Shown here: in pieces, positions 52,505-61,111 of the stretch | How positions within the stretch are numbered: the stretch's first letter is position 1 | Layout: each line of letters starts with the position of its first letter | Assembly: GCA_964539975.1 (NCBI GenBank) | Contig: CAZIKK010000002.1 | Location: 62,001 to 126,000 of the forward strand | DNA: 64,000 nt | Source of the DNA: 38-11 sp964539975 | Lineage (GTDB): Bacteria > Bacillota > Clostridia > Tissierellales > Dethiosulfatibacteraceae | Reading direction: 5' to 3' | Position numbers and translations under genes: made by a program | Notes under the pieces: generated by a model | The model's input: the letters and a program-made list of their open reading frames with translations, nothing else | What the model was told of the DNA's origin: nothing | The model's database searches: none

Positions 52505-52691
52505 ATTCTGTATAGTTAATCTTATCTTCAGAAAATTCTTCTGTCGAAATATTTACTGGATTGATTGTATCTGTATCAACCTTTGGAGGGTCACCTTCTA
52601 CAATCTGTCTAGCTCGTTTTGAAATAATCGATACCAACATGTACCGGCTGTCAACTTTTTTTAACAATTCATCAATCGATGTTTTATTCAT
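52503..52691 (-). CDS. rpoZ: RNA polymerase omega subunit
   Basis: 62 residues. DELLKKVDSRYMLVSIISKRARQI is the conserved omega core. GGGAGG precedes the ATG by 9 nt, and gmk ends 4 nt upstream. An acidic tail follows. Confidence 0.94.
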   Translation of the reverse strand: MNKTSIDELLKKVDSRYMLVSIISKRARQIVEGDPPKVDTDTINPVNISTEEFSEDKINYTE

Positions 52692-52695
52692 TTTA

Positions 52696-53301
52696 TTACG
52701 CCTCCCTAATCCTATTTATTAATCCTGTTTGTCTATTGGCCTTGTTTTTCTCTGCCAGAATAATCGCTTTGATTTTTGATACAGCATGGTCAACGTAGTC
52801 ATTTAAGACTGCATAATCATATTTGAAAGCATAGCTTAACTCTTCATATGTGCTTTCCATTCTTTTAATGATCGCTTCTTTGCTATCTGTTCCTCTAGAA
52901 GTGATGCGCTTTTTTAGTTCATGCAATGAAGGCGGAAGTATGAAAATAAATACACCTTCTGGATATTCTTCTTTCACTTTTAAAGCACCTTGGATGTCAA
53001 TTTCTAGTATGACGTCTCTCCCCTCTTCTACTGCTTCAAGTACCTTCCATTTAGGTGTCCCATAGTAATTACCATACACTTTTGCATGTTCCAAGAAGTC
53101 ATTTTTCGAAATTCTACTCTCAAAGTCTTCAACTGATGTGAATAAATAATTGACTCCATCAATCTCCTTTTCTCTTGGTGGTCTAGTTGTCACAGAAACC
53201 GACAGCTCAATATCCTTAATATCATCGGTCAGTGCTTTACAAATAGTCCCCTTTCCTGCTCCAGATGGTCCTGAGATGACAATCAATAATCCTTTTTGCA
53301 T
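52696..53301 (-). CDS. gmk: Guanylate kinase
   Basis: GMP to GDP. 201 residues. P-loop ISGPSGAGKGTI, the GMP-binding SVTTRPPREKEIDGVNYLF and GNYYGTP, and lid ILPPSLHELKKRI. It overlaps remA by 19 nt; AAGGAGAATG of its SD is inside remA. Confidence 0.97.
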   Translation of the reverse strand: MQKGLLIVISGPSGAGKGTICKALTDDIKDIELSVSVTTRPPREKEIDGVNYLFTSVEDFESRISKNDFLEHAKVYGNYYGTPKWKVLEAVEEGRDVILEIDIQGALKVKEEYPEGVFIFILPPSLHELKKRITSRGTDSKEAIIKRMESTYEELSYAFKYDYAVLNDYVDHAVSKIKAIILAEKNKANRQTGLINRIREA

Positions 53302-53561
53302 GTTCCATTCTCCTTTTGCAAGATTTCTAAAGTCATGAATCTCTGTGCAACAGTTTCCGGTTGTATTGCAGATAAAACCACATGATTACTGTCCATGATA
53401 ATGGCTGCTCTCGTTTTTCTGCCATAAGTTGCATCAATCAATTTGTTGCTTTCTCTGGCATCAGTGATAATGCGCTTTATTGGTGCTGATTCTGGGCTTA
53501 CAATAGCTATGACTCTATCTTCTGAAATAATATTTCCAAATCCAATATTAATCATCTTCAT
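53283..53561 (-). CDS. remA: Extracellular matrix regulator RemA family (DUF370)
   Basis: 92 residues. INIGFGNIISEDRVIAIVSPESAPIKR is the family signature. In Bacillus RemA is a DNA-binding activator of matrix and osmoprotection genes; in other Firmicutes the role is less known. It has the usual place between yicC and gmk. Confidence 0.94.
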   Translation of the reverse strand: MKMINIGFGNIISEDRVIAIVSPESAPIKRIITDARESNKLIDATYGRKTRAAIIMDSNHVVLSAIQPETVAQRFMTLEILQKENGTCKKDY

Positions 53562-53570
53562 GATTTGCTC

Positions 53571-54458
53571 CTATTCTATGTTTTGAACTTGCTCTCGAAT
53601 TTTCTCAATGAAGTTCTTAATTTCAACTGATTTTTGAGTGGTATGGATGTCGTTGGTTTTAGAAGCAATGGTGTTTGCTTCACGGTTAACTTCTTGCAGA
53701 ATGAAATCTAGCTTTCTTCCTATGACCCCGCCATTATCAATTGTCTGTCTTAATTGAGCAATGTGGCTGGAAAGCCTAACAAGCTCTTCGTGAATGTCGC
53801 TTCTATCCGCAAAAAAAACAACTTCATTATAAAGCCTGTTTTCATCTAAACTATATTGTCCATCCATCAAATCAACTACTCTTTTTCTCAGCTTATCTCT
53901 GTATTCTGTAACTACCTCTTCTCCAAATTCTTTTATGGATTCAATTATCTTATCAATTTCATCAGCATTGGCTAAAATGTCATCCTTCAACGCGTTACCT
54001 TCTTGGCTTCTCATTTCTGATAAGGCTTCCAGTGCTTGTTCCAAAGCTTGTCCAATAGTTTGCCAGTTTTCTTCATTCTCTCCCTGGCTTTTTTCAACTT
54101 CCAAAATCTCAGGCAAGCCGAGGATACTGTCAATTTTAGGTTTATCAGTCGTTTCCATTAGTTTCATTAATTCGTTGATAGCAGAAAGATACCCTTTTAC
54201 CATAGCTGAGTTGAGTTTAACATTAGCCTCATTCCCAGAAAGAATTTCATACGACACATATATGTCAACTTTCCCTCTATTGATCACCTGTTTTACACGC
54301 TTTCTAATGTTTTCTTCAAATCCTCTTATATATTTAGGTATTTTTATGTTAATATCATTATACCTGTTGTTAATAGTCTTAATCTCTACATTGAACTTGA
54401 TTTGATCATTGGTTCCTTCTCCTTTGCCAAATCCGGTCATGCTGTTGACTCGACTCAT
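53571..54458 (-). CDS. YicC family endoribonuclease-like protein (YloC)
   Basis: 295 residues. SMTGFGKGEG at the N-terminus, VEIKTINNRYNDINIKIP, and the C-terminal GRKLDFILQEVNREANTIASK are the family blocks. E. coli YicC is an oligoribonuclease acting on RyhB. GGGAGGAATCA precedes the ATG. It is first in the yicC-remA-gmk-rpoZ group, divergent to rqcH. Confidence 0.94.
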   Translation of the reverse strand: MSRVNSMTGFGKGEGTNDQIKFNVEIKTINNRYNDINIKIPKYIRGFEENIRKRVKQVINRGKVDIYVSYEILSGNEANVKLNSAMVKGYLSAINELMKLMETTDKPKIDSILGLPEILEVEKSQGENEENWQTIGQALEQALEALSEMRSQEGNALKDDILANADEIDKIIESIKEFGEEVVTEYRDKLRKRVVDLMDGQYSLDENRLYNEVVFFADRSDIHEELVRLSSHIAQLRQTIDNGGVIGRKLDFILQEVNREANTIASKTNDIHTTQKSVEIKNFIEKIREQVQNIE

Positions 54459-54488
54459 TGATTCCTCCCATACTCTGTACTATACTAT

Positions 54489-54517
54489 ATATTAACATTA
54501 TCATATCTATTTATCAA
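54489..54517 (-). promoter_or_regulatory. Possible promoter of yicC-remA-gmk-rpoZ
   Basis: TTGATA (54512-54517), 17-nt spacer, TAATAT (54489-54494). Other -10-like boxes nearby make the assignment moderate. I see no convincing promoter for the divergent rqcH. Confidence 0.5.
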
Positions 54518-54563
54518 TCAATCATTGTATTTGAAAATCAATAATAACACAAGGAGAATTTCT

Positions 54564-56315
54564 ATGGCTCTAGACGGTTTAGTATTACGTGGTTTGACAC
54601 ATGAATTCAACAACAATTTGATAGGATGTAAAGTTGATAAAGTATACCAACCAGAAGATAATGACATCATTATCAATCTTCGCGGGAAAAACACCCCGCT
54701 AAATCTTCTTATATCGGTAAACAGCACTTATCCTCGTATTCATCTTACGCACTTTAAGTCCAATAACCCTCCTTCCCCTCCTATGTTTTGTATGTTTTTG
54801 AGAAAACACCTTGTCGGTGGCATCATCAAAAAAATAAAACAAATTAATTTAGACAGAATTGTTATGATCGAGTTCGAGGCGAAGTCTGAGCTGAGAACTT
54901 CAACTGTCAAACGCTTATACATTGAAATCATGGGTAAACACAGCAATATTGTTCTTACAGATGAAAATAATACGATATTAGAATGCATGAAACGTATTGG
55001 CTTTAACCTAAGTAGTAAGCGTCAAGTATTCCCCGGTCTAAAGTATCATGTCCCCATTTTTGATAGAAAATTGAATCTACTTCAACTATCATTTGACATG
55101 CTTTCCAAAACTGTCAAAGAATTCCCAGCTGGTAAGAAAGCAGCTAACACCCTTGTATCGACTTTTTATGGATTCAGTCCCCCAATCAGTCGAGAAATAT
55201 GCTACCGTTCTGATATCGACCCTTCCGATGCTTTTGGATCTTTAAATGAAAATAAAGTCGAAAACTTAATCCACTCCTTGATGCTCATCCAGAGTAAGCT
55301 TTTAGCTGACGATTACCAGCCTAGTGTCTATAGAGACAAGTCTACAGCCGAGTACCTTGATTTCCATTGTTTTGAGATGAGATATTTGATCAATGCCACT
55401 CGTGTCGATTATGAAACACTCAATCTTCTCCTTGATGAATACTATGTCGAGAAATCAAAGTTCATCAGCTTTCAGCAAAAAACATCGACTTTAAGAAAAA
55501 AGACATCTACCTTGATTGACAAGCATAAAAAAAAGCTTGGCCTGTTAGAATTCGAGCTTACGCAGGCACAAGCACGTGATCAATATCAAAAAATGGGTGA
55601 TTTAATCCTATTGAATATACATCACATTAAACCAAAAGATTCCGAAATAGTTGTATTCGACTACGAATCTGAAAAAAACATTGCTATTTCTCTTGATCCG
55701 AGTCTAACTCCTTCTCAAAATGCACAAAAGTTCTATAAAAAGTATAATAAACTGAAAACTGCTGAAAAATACTTACTAAATCAACTTAAGGAAACGAAAC
55801 GCAATCTAAGCTACTTGGATAGCGTCTTATATGCGCTAGACAAGGCCGATGATTCCTTCATAATTGATGAAGTAAAAGAAGAGTTATACCGCACTGGCTT
55901 CATAAAAAAATCTTCTTCTAAAAAAACTTCTCCAAAAAGTAAAGTGATGAAAGTTTTGTCTGAAGATGGCTTTGAGATATTGATTGGCAAGAATAATGTG
56001 CAAAACGATTATATCACATTTAAAGTAGCTTCAAAAAATGATATTTGGTTTCATGCTAAAGCGGTTCCTGGCTCTCATGTAATTGTCCTTTCAAAAAATC
56101 AGGACATTCCAGATACAACCATAGAGGAGGCGGCCTCTTACGCCGCTTATTTCAGCAACAGTCGATCTTCTGAAAAAGCGGAAGTGGATTATACCTTTCG
56201 CCAACACCTTAAAAAGCCCAAAGGTTCGAAACCTGGATTTGTCGTGTTTACTGAAAACTATTCGCTAACCATCACTCCTAGAAAGCCTCATTCAAAAAAA
56301 TTACTCCTGGATTAA
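54564..56315 (+). CDS. rqcH: Rqc2/RqcH (NFACT family) ribosome quality control protein
   Basis: Binds split 50S carrying a stalled peptidyl-tRNA and adds C-terminal alanine tails. The ATG at 54564 (MALDGLVLRGLTHEF) follows AAGGAG at 7 nt. 583 residues. NFACT-N contains Asp97-Arg98 (LDR), the pair needed for Ala-tailing in Bacillus RqcH. A coiled-coil arm spans about 280-430 and the NFACT-R domain has DIWFHAKAVPGSHVIV. It is divergent to yicC as in Bacillus (yloA/yloC); its 3' end overlaps pyrR. Confidence 0.95.
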   Translation: MALDGLVLRGLTHEFNNNLIGCKVDKVYQPEDNDIIINLRGKNTPLNLLISVNSTYPRIHLTHFKSNNPPSPPMFCMFLRKHLVGGIIKKIKQINLDRIVMIEFEAKSELRTSTVKRLYIEIMGKHSNIVLTDENNTILECMKRIGFNLSSKRQVFPGLKYHVPIFDRKLNLLQLSFDMLSKTVKEFPAGKKAANTLVSTFYGFSPPISREICYRSDIDPSDAFGSLNENKVENLIHSLMLIQSKLLADDYQPSVYRDKSTAEYLDFHCFEMRYLINATRVDYETLNLLLDEYYVEKSKFISFQQKTSTLRKKTSTLIDKHKKKLGLLEFELTQAQARDQYQKMGDLILLNIHHIKPKDSEIVVFDYESEKNIAISLDPSLTPSQNAQKFYKKYNKLKTAEKYLLNQLKETKRNLSYLDSVLYALDKADDSFIIDEVKEELYRTGFIKKSSSKKTSPKSKVMKVLSEDGFEILIGKNNVQNDYITFKVASKNDIWFHAKAVPGSHVIVLSKNQDIPDTTIEEAASYAAYFSNSRSSEKAEVDYTFRQHLKKPKGSKPGFVVFTENYSLTITPRKPHSKKLLLD

Positions 56316-56828
56316 TACTTGATTAATTTGATCAAGCTCCTCTATATTCACAGTTACTCTTTCACTTTTAGAAGTAGGGACATTCTTTCCTACAAAATCA
56401 GCTCTTATTGGCAATTCTCTGTGACCTCTATCTATGAGAACTGCCAATTCTATTTTTTGAGGCCTCCCTTGATCCATGATAGCATCCATTGCTGCCCTAA
56501 CTGTTCTGCCAGTAAACAACACATCATCAACAAGAATGATTATCTTGTTTTCTACATCAACATCTCTTCCGGTCTGAACTTCAACTGTTTCTGTATTAGA
56601 CACATCATCTCTGTAATGGGTAATGTCAAGACTATGACAGGGGACAGTTTGACCTTCTATTTCCTCTATTCTATTCGCTATCCGTTTTGCTAAGGGAACA
56701 CCTCTTGAACGAATACCAAAAACAACCAGTTCATCTACCCCTTTATTCTTTTCAATTATTTCATGCGCAATCCTCGTAAGCGCTCTTGAAATAGACTTTT
56801 CATCCATGATTAAAGCTTTAGTTTTCAT
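56301..56828 (-). CDS. pyrR: Bifunctional pyr operon attenuation protein / uracil phosphoribosyltransferase PyrR
   Basis: 175 residues. PRPP loop IIILVDDVLFTGRTV (96-110) and IRSRGVPLA are diagnostic. PyrR binds pyr mRNA leaders in response to UMP. None of the pyrimidine biosynthesis genes it controls is in the window, although the lspA-rluD-pyrR order matches Bacillus. The last 15 nt overlap the end of rqcH on the other strand. The start overlaps rluD by 4 nt. Confidence 0.95.
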   Translation of the reverse strand: MKTKALIMDEKSISRALTRIAHEIIEKNKGVDELVVFGIRSRGVPLAKRIANRIEEIEGQTVPCHSLDITHYRDDVSNTETVEVQTGRDVDVENKIIILVDDVLFTGRTVRAAMDAIMDQGRPQKIELAVLIDRGHRELPIRADFVGKNVPTSKSERVTVNIEELDQINQVLIQE

Positions 56829-57754
56829 TTAATCTCCTCCATCTTATTCAAAACATTTGTGAAATCTTCTGGGAGTGGGCATTCAAACATCATTTTTTCA
56901 AGTTTTATAGGGTGAACAAATGATAGCTTTTGAGCATGAAGCAACTGTCCACCTAATTCAAATTGTGTGTTTGTATTTCCATATTGTTTGTCACCCACAA
57001 TTGGATGACCTATGTAGCTTAAATGTACACGTATTTGATGGGTTCTGCCTGTTTCTAATTTCAACTCTAACAGCGTAAAGCCATTGTATCTTTTTACCAC
57101 TTGATAGTACGTTATCGCTTCCTTTGCATTCTTAGTTGTAACTGCCATTCTTTTTCTATCTTTCGAATCTCTGCCTATTGGGAATTGAATTTTGCCTTTA
57201 TCATCTGTTACATTACCTTTAACCAAAGCAAAATATATCCGATCTGCTTTATGTTCTTTCAATTGTTGGCTAAGCCCTATGTGTGTTGGGTTGTCTTTTG
57301 CCACAACCAAAAGTCCTGTTGTGTCTTTGTCAATCCTGTGAACAATCCCTGGTCTTATAACCCCATTTATATCCGACATGTTTCCTAGTTTGTATAGCAA
57401 CGCATTCACCAACGTTCCCGAATAATGACCAGGAGCAGGGTGAACGACCATTCCTCTTGGTTTGTTCACAACGGCCAAGAAATCATCTTCATATATCATT
57501 TCAATTTCTATTGGTTCTGGTTCAATGTTTAACAATTCTGGTTCTGGAATGACAATCTCAATATGGTCGCCGCTTTGAAGAATGTAATTTTTCTTTCTTG
57601 CTTTGCCATCTACAATAACCAAACCACCTTTAATTAGTTTTTGCAGATAAGTACGGGAAATATTTTCATATAATTCACTTAAAAAAACATCCAATCTCAT
57701 ATCCTGTCCCTCAAAGATATGATCGTCTCTTTTTCCTTCGTTCATCTCATCCAT
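56825..57754 (-). CDS. rluD: Pseudouridine synthase, RluD/RluA family
   Basis: 23S rRNA pseudouridine synthase. An S4 domain is N-terminal (RLDVFLSEL...SRTYLQKLIKGG) and the catalytic motif is GIVHRIDKDTTGLLVVAK (HRID, Asp at about 142). LLELKLETGRTHQIRVHL and HPIVGDKQYG follow. 309 residues from the ATG at 57754. A TTG at 57772 and two later ATG codons are possible starts; none has a clean SD, and translation is probably coupled to lspA, which it overlaps by 8 nt. Confidence 0.93.
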   Translation of the reverse strand: MDEMNEGKRDDHIFEGQDMRLDVFLSELYENISRTYLQKLIKGGLVIVDGKARKKNYILQSGDHIEIVIPEPELLNIEPEPIEIEMIYEDDFLAVVNKPRGMVVHPAPGHYSGTLVNALLYKLGNMSDINGVIRPGIVHRIDKDTTGLLVVAKDNPTHIGLSQQLKEHKADRIYFALVKGNVTDDKGKIQFPIGRDSKDRKRMAVTTKNAKEAITYYQVVKRYNGFTLLELKLETGRTHQIRVHLSYIGHPIVGDKQYGNTNTQFELGGQLLHAQKLSFVHPIKLEKMMFECPLPEDFTNVLNKMEEIK

Positions 57755-58205
57755 CCATTTCTTGTTTATCAAGCATTATGAGTCCAGCTAAAAAAAAGGT
57801 GCCGCAAACAATCCAAATGTCTGCAAAATTAAATATTGGAAAGTCATACCATCCCCAGAAATTAACATCAATCATATCGATCACGTACCCCAACCGAATC
57901 CTGTCAATATAGTTGCCCAAAGCTCCTGCCATGACGAAATCTAGTGTTATCTTTGATAATCGTGTCAATCTGTTGTTGTTTAATCGATACCAAATAATTC
58001 CAATTATAATAACCGTTGTCAAAACAATAAAGAACATCCGCTGCTCTTGCAAAATACCAAATGAAGCTCCTCTGTTCTCTAAATAATTCAATTGCAAAAA
58101 ATTTTCAATTAATACAATAGGTGCAGCTGTCATTAAAAATCGTTGGGATAATACCTTTGTAACTTGGTCGACTGCCACCAACAAACATATAATTAACCCA
58201 TGCAT
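57747..58205 (-). CDS. lspA: Lipoprotein signal peptidase (signal peptidase II)
   Basis: Cleaves prolipoproteins after lipid attachment. 152 residues with four hydrophobic segments. Catalytic aspartates Asp110 (GYVID) and Asp129 (FNFAD), with GNYIDRI before them. The ATG overlaps the mtnN stop by 13 nt. N-terminal Arg/Lys-poor start but intact core. Confidence 0.95.
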   Translation of the reverse strand: MHGLIICLLVAVDQVTKVLSQRFLMTAAPIVLIENFLQLNYLENRGASFGILQEQRMFFIVLTTVIIIGIIWYRLNNNRLTRLSKITLDFVMAGALGNYIDRIRLGYVIDMIDVNFWGWYDFPIFNFADIWIVCGTFFLAGLIMLDKQEMDG

Positions 58206-58900
58206 TTTGATCCCTCAAATCTCGAAATAACTTTTAGCGTCATATCTGCGCTCAGCGTCGCTGTGTAACGTTCAAAATCTTTATACTTAGTATTGGAGGT
58301 CTCGTCTGCATTGTCTGATATGCATCTGATGGCGACATAAGGTAAATTATGTAAATAGCACACGTGACCAATCGCTGCACTCTCCATGTCAACACACAGA
58401 GCTTTAAATGTCTCCCTCAAATGCTGCTTAAAGCTCTCCGTGTTGACAAACCTATCTCCCGAAACAATTCTTCCTACATGAATTGTGTGTTGTTCCTCCG
58501 CTGATAAGACACATAAATCTATTAATGTTTGATCCGCTTCAAAAGTTGAGATTTCCATTCGTGGTATATGTCCTTCGGCATATCCAAATGCAGTTACATC
58601 AAAGTCATACTGTATCGTGTCGTTTGAAATAACAATATCTCCCAAAGATGCTTCATGACTAAGCGAACCAGCTATTCCCGTATTGATAATTACCTTAGCT
58701 TTAAAAACCGTAATCAATATTGTTGCGGCTACTGCGGCATTAACTTTCCCTATCCCGGACTTAACAAAAACAATCTCCTTATTTGCATGATTTCCTGTGT
58801 AAATAGTGAGTTTCTCATATTTCACTTCACTCAATTGTGTGACTTTTTCTTTAAGTAAGTGAATTTCTTCATCCATTGCTCCAATTATTCCAATTGTCAT
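58193..58900 (-). CDS. mtnN: 5'-methylthioadenosine/S-adenosylhomocysteine nucleosidase
   Basis: Recycles SAM by-products and feeds AI-2 synthesis where luxS exists. 235 residues. IGIIGAMDEEIHLLKE, INTGIAGSLSHEASLGDIVIS, CVDMESAAIGHVCY and RCISDNADE are conserved. GAGGAGTAA precedes the ATG. Its place between ylmH and lspA is less usual. Confidence 0.96.
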   Translation of the reverse strand: MTIGIIGAMDEEIHLLKEKVTQLSEVKYEKLTIYTGNHANKEIVFVKSGIGKVNAAVAATILITVFKAKVIINTGIAGSLSHEASLGDIVISNDTIQYDFDVTAFGYAEGHIPRMEISTFEADQTLIDLCVLSAEEQHTIHVGRIVSGDRFVNTESFKQHLRETFKALCVDMESAAIGHVCYLHNLPYVAIRCISDNADETSNTKYKDFERYTATLSADMTLKVISRFEGSKCMG

Positions 58901-58909
58901 ATTTACTCC

Positions 58910-59692
58910 TCAAATGTATCGTTTAACACCTATCACTAGATTTTTTTTCTTGGTTTCCTTTATTATACCGTCAAATTGATATTTTCCCTTTCCTTTTATT
59001 GAAAAAACATCTCTTTCTTTTACAACAGTATTTTTCTTGGTTGTATCTAGCCAATTTAGCCTTACATTCTTTCTTTCTATTAATGTCACTGCTTTTCCTC
59101 TTGACGTATTCAAAACAGCTGCTACGATATTATCCAACCTTGTAGAGGCAACGATGTGCTTTTCTTCCACAAGTTCATGCCGAATATTTTGAAATATAGA
59201 TAAATCTTTTTCTTCGACATAGACATTGTTTCTACCCACTTCTTTTAATTGTGTTGTGACAAACTCTAGAAACTCCTTTTTCATCAAAATATAGGCGATT
59301 TCCTTCTCTACGTAGATGTCTCCAATTTTATTACGGTTAATGCCTAGCCCTAACAAAGATCCTAAAACATCTCTGTGAGTTGAGGCTTTACTCAAGCCGG
59401 ACACAGCAACCGCACCTATCCATTCATCAATAGATTGGTCTAAAAATTGTTCTGACCACGAAAAGAGAATCACCTTGCGTTCTGAATCAATGGATCCGCC
59501 TTCGGATCGGTGGTAAATGCCTTCCATGTGATGAAGGATAGATTCAACAATTGCGTTTTCGTGAGGTGTTAAATAGTCCGTTGCTCGAATCGGCTGATTG
59601 TCAAAATCTCTCTGAAACAAGTCAAGCATCTTTCTTGCCATTAGTCTGTTCTCAAGATCTAGTCCATTGATGTAATCATAAAGTGCCTGCAT
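58910..59692 (-). CDS. ylmH: YlmH family S4-domain RNA-binding protein (RqcP2-like)
   Basis: 260 residues. The C-terminal S4 domain begins at ASTRLDNIVAAVLN with RGKAVTLIERKNVRLNW. The N-terminal part (about 1-180) is the YlmH-specific region. In Firmicutes it lies in the division cluster and a member has been reported to support ribosome-associated quality control with RqcH, whose gene is 3 kb away. No SD is visible; likely coupled to yggT, which ends 2 nt upstream. Confidence 0.93.
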   Translation of the reverse strand: MQALYDYINGLDLENRLMARKMLDLFQRDFDNQPIRATDYLTPHENAIVESILHHMEGIYHRSEGGSIDSERKVILFSWSEQFLDQSIDEWIGAVAVSGLSKASTHRDVLGSLLGLGINRNKIGDIYVEKEIAYILMKKEFLEFVTTQLKEVGRNNVYVEEKDLSIFQNIRHELVEEKHIVASTRLDNIVAAVLNTSRGKAVTLIERKNVRLNWLDTTKKNTVVKERDVFSIKGKGKYQFDGIIKETKKKNLVIGVKRYI

Positions 59693-59694
59693 AG

Positions 59695-59958
59695 CTAAAA
59701 AATTGAAATTAAAAAACTTCTAAGTACACTAATGATTAGAAAGGCAATGATTGGAGAGAAGTCTATCATTCCCTTGTTAAGGCCAAATTTATAGAGTAGC
59801 TCTCTAATTGGAAACAAAATTGGTTCAGTTAGTTGGAAAACAACATTATATATTTGGGACTCTCTAATACTTGGTATATAAGACATAATGATTCTTGCAA
59901 TGATTAGAAATTCTATGATGGCAAATAGCCTATTAATCGTTATAATTATTAAGTTCAT
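59695..59958 (-). CDS. yggT: YggT family membrane protein
   Basis: 87 residues with two hydrophobic helices (about 4-27 and 62-84), separated by the conserved FQLTEPILFPIRELL loop. Family role uncertain; linked to division or osmotic stress by position. It overlaps or abuts sepF closely. Confidence 0.92.
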   Translation of the reverse strand: MNLIIITINRLFAIIEFLIIARIIMSYIPSIRESQIYNVVFQLTEPILFPIRELLYKFGLNKGMIDFSPIIAFLIISVLRSFLISIF

Positions 59959-59961
59959 TCA

Positions 59962-60402
59962 TTACTCCCATGTAAATCTTTTTTTGTCAGGATTGTATTT
60001 TATTTTCCCACTAATTTCAACGTTGTAAGGTGCAATTACAAAAATATCTGCTGACACTTTTTGAATGTTTGCTTCAAGTGCATATACGCCACCCTTAACA
60101 AACTCAAAAATCTGCTTCTTTAGCTCTAAATCTAAATCTTCAAGATTTAGTACGATGGTTTTTTTTCTCTTCAGTTCGTCTATCACTCCCGCACAATCTT
60201 CGTAACGTCTTGGGCTAATGATAAATAGGTCCGCGTTGTCTGACACGTTAACATTCTCCTTAGCTTTGATAGTTTTTTTTGTGTTTATCAAATTATCTTG
60301 TTTTTTGTGCAGATCTTTTTTTTCTGTCCGTTCTTCATATTCTTCTTCATATTCTTCTTCTAAGTCTGAGAGCCCGATTATGTCCTTAAGTTTTTTAAAC
60401 AT
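59962..60402 (-). CDS. sepF: Cell division protein SepF
   Basis: FtsZ-binding protein that bundles filaments and anchors the Z ring. The ATG at 60402 (MFKKLKDIIGL) follows AAGGAGG; the longer frame has no SD. 146 residues. The N-terminal amphipathic helix (membrane anchor) is MFKKLKDIIGL, then an acidic linker EEEYEEEYEE, then the SepF fold with ISPRRYEDCAGVIDELKRKKTIVLNLEDLD. It overlaps yggS by 8 nt. ftsA/ftsZ are not in the window. Confidence 0.95.
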   Translation of the reverse strand: MFKKLKDIIGLSDLEEEYEEEYEERTEKKDLHKKQDNLINTKKTIKAKENVNVSDNADLFIISPRRYEDCAGVIDELKRKKTIVLNLEDLDLELKKQIFEFVKGGVYALEANIQKVSADIFVIAPYNVEISGKIKYNPDKKRFTWE

Positions 60403-61096
60403 CTTTACCTCCTTTTTCCCTATAACCAAAGATTGACGAACCTAGCCTAATCATAGTAGACCCTTCTTCAATGGCAACCTTATAATCATTCGACATCCCC
60501 ATTGACAAAACATCCAATCTATCGGTTCCGATTTTTGCCTGCTTTAATTCTTTATATACCCTATTCATTTCCCGCATCATTGGCCTAACTTGTTCTGGAT
60601 CTTGGACATTGGGCGCTACAGTCATCAGTCCTCTCAAACGTATGTTAGGGAGTTCTTCAAGATTCTTTGCAAAAGTTATTGCTTCATTTAGCGGGATCCC
60701 AAATTTAGATGGTTCATTGCCAATATTTATTTCAATTAAGACATCCATATTCTTATCATGCTTACGTGCTTGCTTCTGAATTTCTTTAGCTAACTTATAA
60801 CTGTCTAACGAATGAATCAGACTTACTTTTTCAATTATATATTTAACTTTATTTCTTTGCAAGTGTCCAATCATATGCCAGTTGGCTTCATGTTTGAAAT
60901 CATCCTGTTTAGCTCTTAGTTCTTGAACCCTATTCTCTCCAAAGTGACGAATCCCACTGTGCCAAGCCCTCTGTATCCTCTCTATTTCAATTGTTTTAGT
61001 AACAGCCACCAACGTTATTTCTGATGGGTCCCTATTTACTTTTTTACATAGTCTGGAAATCTCGTTTTGAATTTGATTTATGTTCTCTGTTATCAC
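60395..61096 (-). CDS. yggS: YggS family pyridoxal phosphate homeostasis protein
   Basis: PLP-binding carrier without known enzymatic reaction. TLVAVTKT holds the PLP lysine; HFGENRVQEL, WHMIGHLQRNKVK, GLMTVAP and LSMGMSNDY are signatures. The GTG at 61096 (MITENINQI) is 8 nt after GAGG; an ATG 6 nt upstream overlaps that SD. 233 residues. The yggS-sepF-yggT-ylmH order is conserved. Confidence 0.94.
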   Translation of the reverse strand: MITENINQIQNEISRLCKKVNRDPSEITLVAVTKTIEIERIQRAWHSGIRHFGENRVQELRAKQDDFKHEANWHMIGHLQRNKVKYIIEKVSLIHSLDSYKLAKEIQKQARKHDKNMDVLIEINIGNEPSKFGIPLNEAITFAKNLEELPNIRLRGLMTVAPNVQDPEQVRPMMREMNRVYKELKQAKIGTDRLDVLSMGMSNDYKVAIEEGSTMIRLGSSIFGYREKGGKDV

Positions 61097-61111
61097 TAAC
61101 ATCACCTCGAA

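Noticed and set aside
53935..54405. 156-residue open frame on the plus strand inside yicC
   Set aside because: Antisense to a conserved gene, no SD.
56301..57754. PyrR-dependent attenuator near pyrR
   Set aside because: No leader space and no PyrR-binding loop seen; the gene overlaps rluD.
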